A stretch of 64,000 nt of DNA, taken from NCBI GenBank assembly GCA_037074705.1, contig CM073591.1, positions 76,614,532 to 76,678,531 of the forward strand, written 5' to 3'. The DNA is from Zhengitettix transpicula. Its lineage: Eukaryota > Arthropoda > Insecta > Orthoptera > Tetrigidae. Under the pieces are notes generated by a model, which saw nothing but the letters and a program-made list of their open reading frames with translations, made no database searches and was not told where the DNA came from. Below, piece after piece: positions 58,925 to 64,000 of this stretch (position 1 is the stretch's first letter; the number at the start of each line of letters is the position of its first letter). A program made the position numbers and the translations under genes.

Positions 58925-58964
58925 GCACAACGTTTCGTCCTTTAATTAGAAACTCGCCAGGTGT
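58925..58964 (-). ncRNA. Hammerhead-like motif, isolated copy f
   Basis: Minus strand: CAC-CTGGCGA, then G...C-closed stem II (GTTTC ... GGAC, with wobble pairs), GAAACGTT-GTGC. Unlike the other copies, stem II closes with the canonical G-C next to the GAAA box. Only the A6 position (G here) departs from CUGANGA. It probably marks another decayed PLE; no coding remnant was recognised beside it. Confidence 0.4.
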
Positions 58965-61900
58965 ACATTGGAATAGGAGTACTATAAATAAATGTATACG
59001 TTGCCAAATTCTTCAATTAATATCTGCCAGAAAAAATGTATTATATAGAAATATATTTTGAGTAAAATTCAAAGTCATGCTCAGGTTTCACTCTTTCTGT
59101 GGGAAAGAAATTTTTGGTCGGGAAATTCATAAAAAAAATTCTCATCTAACTGCTATTACATTAGATATTTCAGAAATAAATTAGTGTAACTAACACTATC
59201 CAAAATTTAGACGTAGACGAAGCTGTTTTTCCCACAGTTTTCAATAAATCTTAAGAACGAAAATACCAATAAAATTTCAACTCAATTTAGATCCAAACGC
59301 GTCTATTTTAAAATCTGAAGCAAACCATATTATTATAACATCCTTAAATTGTCTAGAGGTAGTCGTTTTGAAGGTTATGATAAAAATAATATGAAAGCAT
59401 TATTACCTATGATATCCAAACGTATTTCACACAAATATGTTATTTCTCAAAATAGGAATTTTCTCTTCAACAGATTTGTATTGTGCTATAGTTTTTGATT
59501 TATGAACCTTTGTCAGTACAATGTGTCGCCTCGTTTTACATTTATTTATTTATTGATTCCAGTCGGAAATTGGGCAAGTTAAAATTACCATTGTATACAT
59601 AAACACTAAAGCGAAAAGAAACATAATGAGAGTTATACAAAAGTAATATAAGAAAATACAAAAAGTACATCAAATGGACTTTAAAAAAAACGAGTTAAAG
59701 GGGTTTAAGGACGCATCTTCCACACTCTCAATTGCATCTTCCAATTCAAAACAACCTTTGTTCCGTTTGTGCTTTAGCGTAAAGTTTTACGGCCTATGAC
59801 AAAGCGTCCACTCATGAACATAATTGACTCAATTACTCTGGCATTATTTACTTGAACACTGACTTTTGAATTGAAGTGCCGCATTGTCTTTAAAGTCGGG
59901 CGGTGAAAATTCACATAATACGATTAATTTCGTCACGCACTAAAAACTGTTATATTTGGTGAATTTTTAGAAGAGAGTCACAAATATGGCATTTCATTGG
60001 GATTACGAAACTGATTGATTCAAGATGATCCAAGTGATGTTCCAGTAATTGGACTACACACTAAACGGTATTGTTTATATTCCGGCTTAATCACCTTGAA
60101 AGTTTTCAGAAGGTTATTAGCTAATTAAAAAAACAATTCGATAGGTTTTTTTTGTCAAACAGGACACGTTCCTTTCCTATTGTTAGGCGGATATTTTTAT
60201 GTCGTCCTCAGTTAATGTCCATCTTCTTGAGACGGCAAATTGGGTGTAACATGAATTGTCTGCTGTGACCACAGGTCTCACGGTGAAGAGCGACCAGCGA
60301 AAGCGTAAGAAACGGCGCCTGTTCCGGATCGAAAAATCCCATACCAGGCGAAAATGGTAGCTACGCTGTTCCCGCGAGTCCAATGCCCTCCTCTGCTCAC
60401 TTAAAAAAAACGTTAACGTGTGCTACGTGTGAGAAACAGATTGGTAACGGAGAAAATCTAGCTCCAGGACTTGGGAAATGTAACAATAAATCAAAGATGA
60501 ATCACTTCCATTCTGCATATGAAGAACCCTATCACGTTCTTACGCGCTAAATTCAAGTAATTTCTCATCAACATAATTGCCTCAATTAGTATTATCGTCT
60601 TGAAAACCGATATTTGAACAATCGTCAGTATGCACTATTTGATCTATTTCGTCACTCATTAATAGATATCTATGCATCTAGTGGAAGAAACTGGGAACGA
60701 AAGAATAAGCATTACTTTAATCAATCAAAAGCTATCCCTATTAATAAATTATTATCAAGTCTAAATGAAAAAAAAAATTGCATAGGCAAGAACCTGTCAC
60801 AGGATGCACGATATTGATGCCTTTCGCACGATAGTAACGAATCTCAATTTCCTTTTTTTTGGTTCTGCTATTCTGAATCGACAACATTTTTATGTAAATT
60901 CTCATTGGAATAATTTAGCAATTTAAGTGTTTCACGAATGACGAAAGCCATTGGTTTCGTTTCAGGATGTTATATTGGACAGGCTATTTTGACGTGTGTG
61001 TTCATTCATTAGTAATATTTCTAACAAAAGGTTCCTTGTCTTAAGGCAGATAAATAACAAGGTCTCGCAAATGAAGAACTTGCTAATTTGTGAGTCTCAT
61101 ATTTCTGTGTTCTTTAAAAGTGCGTTCGGGCCAAACTGTGGTACTTGGATTACCTGCAACTAAACAGTTCTACTTGCCGATGACGTTTGATATTAAAATG
61201 GACTGAAGCGGCTGTTGAACTGTAACCTAAAAATCGTTTTGTGAACAATGTTTGCCTGAATGGTATTCTCGTAGTGGGTGAATCTCATTGTCACTGCGAT
61301 GATCACGCTTATTCAAATTTCCGGCTTTACCTCATCGATGACTAACCTACCAAGGTCCACGAGTCACATCACGATTGTGAAGACATCGATTCTGGTATCT
61401 GTTACGTTGGAAGCACATCACTGCAGAAGATGACGTGCAACTGGTTACTAAACGTGCCGACGACTTCGCTCTTTTTATGACGTGCCTTCGTTCTCGGGAG
61501 TAATTTCTCCGAGGAGCATCTGCGCTCGCCTCTGGACCGGGCGCCCTTGACTCTCCGCTTTTTGCGCGTTTTCGGCTTTGTCTCGAAGTCCAGACAAACG
61601 CGTGACAAAGAGCTCTACGTTACACAGACAGCTAGAAAGAGCTGTCAGACCAGCGCTAGTTAGCTTAACAAAAACAAGATGAGTAACCCGATAAAGTAGA
61701 GCGAGATTGACGTGGTTACTGTGTGCTACAGGAAAAGTTCCCATGTATTGACTGATAAAACATACGAGTTGTAATAGAAGTTTGCCGTAACATGTACAAA
61801 TTACGAGACGACGAATTACAGTATGTCAGAATACCTGTTACTAGTAACAGCCGTTGTTTACAACCGGGCTAATCTAATTAGCGCGGTTAATAAAATAATA

Positions 61901-62083
61901 AAAAGTAAAGCGTAGAGACGTCTGATAATTTATCAGAATTATTCACGGCAAATATCCATTAGTGCACTTTACCTTTGCAAAGAATGGTAAAGTAAAAAAT
62001 CAATTCTGATAGAAAACACACATACTCAAACGGGAATATTAATTACTATACTTTACACTGAATCAGTTGGTGTTCATGATTCC
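58965..62083. other. AT-rich non-coding stretch
   Basis: About 3.1 kb with no supportable gene. An 89-codon minus frame at 61475-61744 in a GC-richer patch is unrecognised. Confidence 0.4.
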
Positions 62084-62880
62084 CAGTAGCGGCTCGTGAG
62101 TTTTTGAAGTTATGAGCTACATCACCACGAGCAACCATTTTGACGATGATAACTATGTAAAATATTAAAACTACATCAGTTATAGTATTACCAATTTTCT
62201 GGACCGGCAAGTAATATACTACATTTCTAATTCTGTATAATTTTTAAAAACGTAATAATTTACAATTTCTAACCTGATAGAATTTTCGTGAGTAAATATT
62301 TTAAATAAAGTTAATTTTCAGATCAAGCCACTGAGCAGTTTTGTACTCAGGGTCGTGCGGTAGATTTACGCACTATGAATATCTCTAAAATGTTGTTTTC
62401 TATAAAAGAATTTTAGATTGTGAATTTTTATTTTACCAAAAATTAACTATTATTACATTTGTTTTGAAAATATATACTATTTTAAAATAAGATTTATAAT
62501 TAGTTAGAATTTATTTCGATTTCGTGGATTATATCGCCTGATGCAGCCGCGCCCTGTCACATCATGGGAACTCTTTCGTTTCCTTGTTCTGACGGCACCG
62601 CAGTACACAAGGCTAGAAGTTTGAAAATTTACAGGTGGCGCAAGGAGGTGAAAATGTAAAGTGCGCATGCGCAGATGTGTCTAAGTCGCCAAATCCCGTG
62701 CTGCAAGTGGAATAGCACTGGATGTCCAACTGGCTGCTTTAGGCGGGGTGTTTGTCTTCGATATTGAAGCATATATTCGCAGTGTTAAAACACAATTATT
62801 ATGAAGGTTATTAAAATTATTTCTTCCTAAATTAATTTATGTGCTGTAGCACATGAGTACATACGCACGAGCCGCAACTG
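62084..62880. mobile_element. hAT-type non-autonomous DNA transposon
   Basis: The left end CAGTAGCGGCTCGTGAGT and the reverse complement of the right end, CAGTTGCGGCTCGTGCGT, match at 16 of 18 positions. A weaker inner match (TATGAGCTACA and ATGTGCTACA) follows. The 8 bp outside are ATGATTCC and ATGAGCCC (6 of 8), the TSD length of hAT elements. At 797 bp with no transposase-like frame it is non-autonomous. CAG-starting TIRs and 8-bp TSDs are hAT hallmarks. Confidence 0.75.
62662..62673. promoter_or_regulatory. Exact NRF-1/Ewg-type palindrome
   Basis: TGCGCATGCGCA inside the hAT-type element. This is the palindromic consensus bound by NRF-1 (Erect wing in flies). Function here is only inferred. 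Confidence 0.4.
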
Positions 62881-64000
62881 ATGAGCCCTGATGTATGATA
62901 AGGTGACCCAACTTCACTGAGTTACATTAACACTGTTAATCTCTCAGCATCTCTGTAGTCTCGGCTCGCTGAACAGAGTTCGATTAATTATGCTCAATGT
63001 CTCGTAAATTAATGTAAAATGAATTGTATTCAGCAAGCAAACGCTTCGACTTCTAAGATGTCATTTGAAAATTATAAATACTTAACAAAATAATAACTTT
63101 GTATTCATTATCACGTCTCATTCCATAGGTCTGCATTTGAGTGTGAAACCCAGCTACTTATTATAAAGGAACATTGACCCGTGCTTACCCGACAGCTAAC
63201 CTGAATGCATACGAACCGCGTAGAGTATTACAGATTTTCCACCTTTTCCTAATGCGTTACGGTGTTATTAATATCTGCCCATTCTTCAGATTCCCTGATG
63301 ACTATTTTACTTTGGATTCAGATATAAAATTCCCTGAATTAACTTTCTTTTCGGTTTTTTCCAAAAGTTGTAATTAAGCGTACTTGCTCATCTCCGTATT
63401 TGTTTTATGTTATCGTATTCCCATGCTGCCGACCTATGATGAGGAACACACAAGACGGAATGTAATTACATGTTTCACAAAGAAAAATAATAAGAGATAT
63501 TGAAGTCGAATGAAAGCAACAATATTTTTCAGATGCACAGAAATAAAGACGATCTTAAAAAAAATTCTGTTCTAAGGCGTTTTCTAACGCACAGACATAA
63601 CTTATTGCAGACATTATTGAACATTCCCTCTCTCCAATCTAGTTTTTCCGAAGACCTGCAATATTCTGTAACTTTTACCATTACTCTATTATTTTGTTAA
63701 ATGGTAAAATTTTTAAGATTTTTTAAACAAAAAGGACAGCGTTCTTATTTGATTTATTGTGGACGACTCAATATCTGTATTCTCATAGTAATGTGTGATG
63801 TATATTATTCATAGTTCAATTATATTGAAGATAAAATTTTATGTGCAGTAAGACAGCGAGTTGGAGACCTTGTGTGTGTCGGTTTAATTTCTTGCTCTAT
63901 TTAAAATATTCTCATACTGTGTCACGTACATTTAATGTGTTTTATGTTAAAAAAATATTTATATAGGCAGAGTAATGAGAAGCTTAGAATTATCCTTTAC
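62881..64000. other. AT-rich non-coding stretch
   Basis: Nothing recognised to the right edge; only short frames. Confidence 0.5.

Overview
The window looks like intergenic or intronic nuclear DNA from a large, repeat-rich animal genome, most likely an arthropod and plausibly a hemimetabolous insect. It is AT-rich (about 36-37% GC by eye) with long (TA)n microsatellites. It holds tRNA-derived SINEs with TAGCTCAGATGG/GGTTCGATTCC boxes, Penelope-like element (PLE) debris, a hAT-type element, another terminal-inverted-repeat element and an LTR with an insect-retroelement-like terminus. I cannot name the species. I find no convincing cellular protein-coding gene. The longest open frames (160, 146 and 140 codons) are close to what chance gives for 64 kb at this composition, and none shows a domain I recognise.

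The best-supported content is mobile DNA. (1) Family R1 is a poly(A)-tailed retroposon of about 560 bp, more GC-rich than its surroundings. It has seven copies (791, 20387, 27679, 30994, 39572, 42975, 48697) plus an older fragment at 20344. Four copies have 12-13 bp target-site duplications (TSDs) that I could read, and sense-strand 5' truncation is common. Its 5' end carries one or two CCTGCGAG.../...CTCGCAGG hairpins. (2) Family R2 is PLE-derived, with inverted arms (10526-11093, 14645-15332, 54313-54590) or single arms (38884, 40341, 58925). One copy encloses a broken PLE reverse-transcriptase C-terminus (NNSLNFLDVTV ... TYSGRVLNY ... LVDRK). Every arm except the truncated one at 38884 carries a motif with the layout of a minimal hammerhead ribozyme: CAC-CTGACGA-stem II-GAAACGTT-GTG. 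Stem II base pairs covary between copies. (3) Other elements are tRNA-headed SINEs at 11251 and a head-to-head pair at 25285/25430, a TIR element at 11822-12437, a hAT-type element at 62084-62880 with an 8-bp TSD, and an LTR-like element at 55957-56970 inserted inside a (TA)n tract.

Between these lie long AT-rich stretches with scattered microsatellites, two recent tandem duplications, several perfect palindromes and a few CpG-richer patches that could be regulatory (3740-4010, 5100-5460, 8760-9080, 32330-32600, 47000-47300, 51400-51700). The most interesting item is the covarying hammerhead-like RNA motif in the PLE arms. Next are the R1 retroposon with its variable 5' hairpins and the LTR end with triplicated TACCTGTTGAT.ATTACA and duplicated CCACAACGTGGGGC modules.
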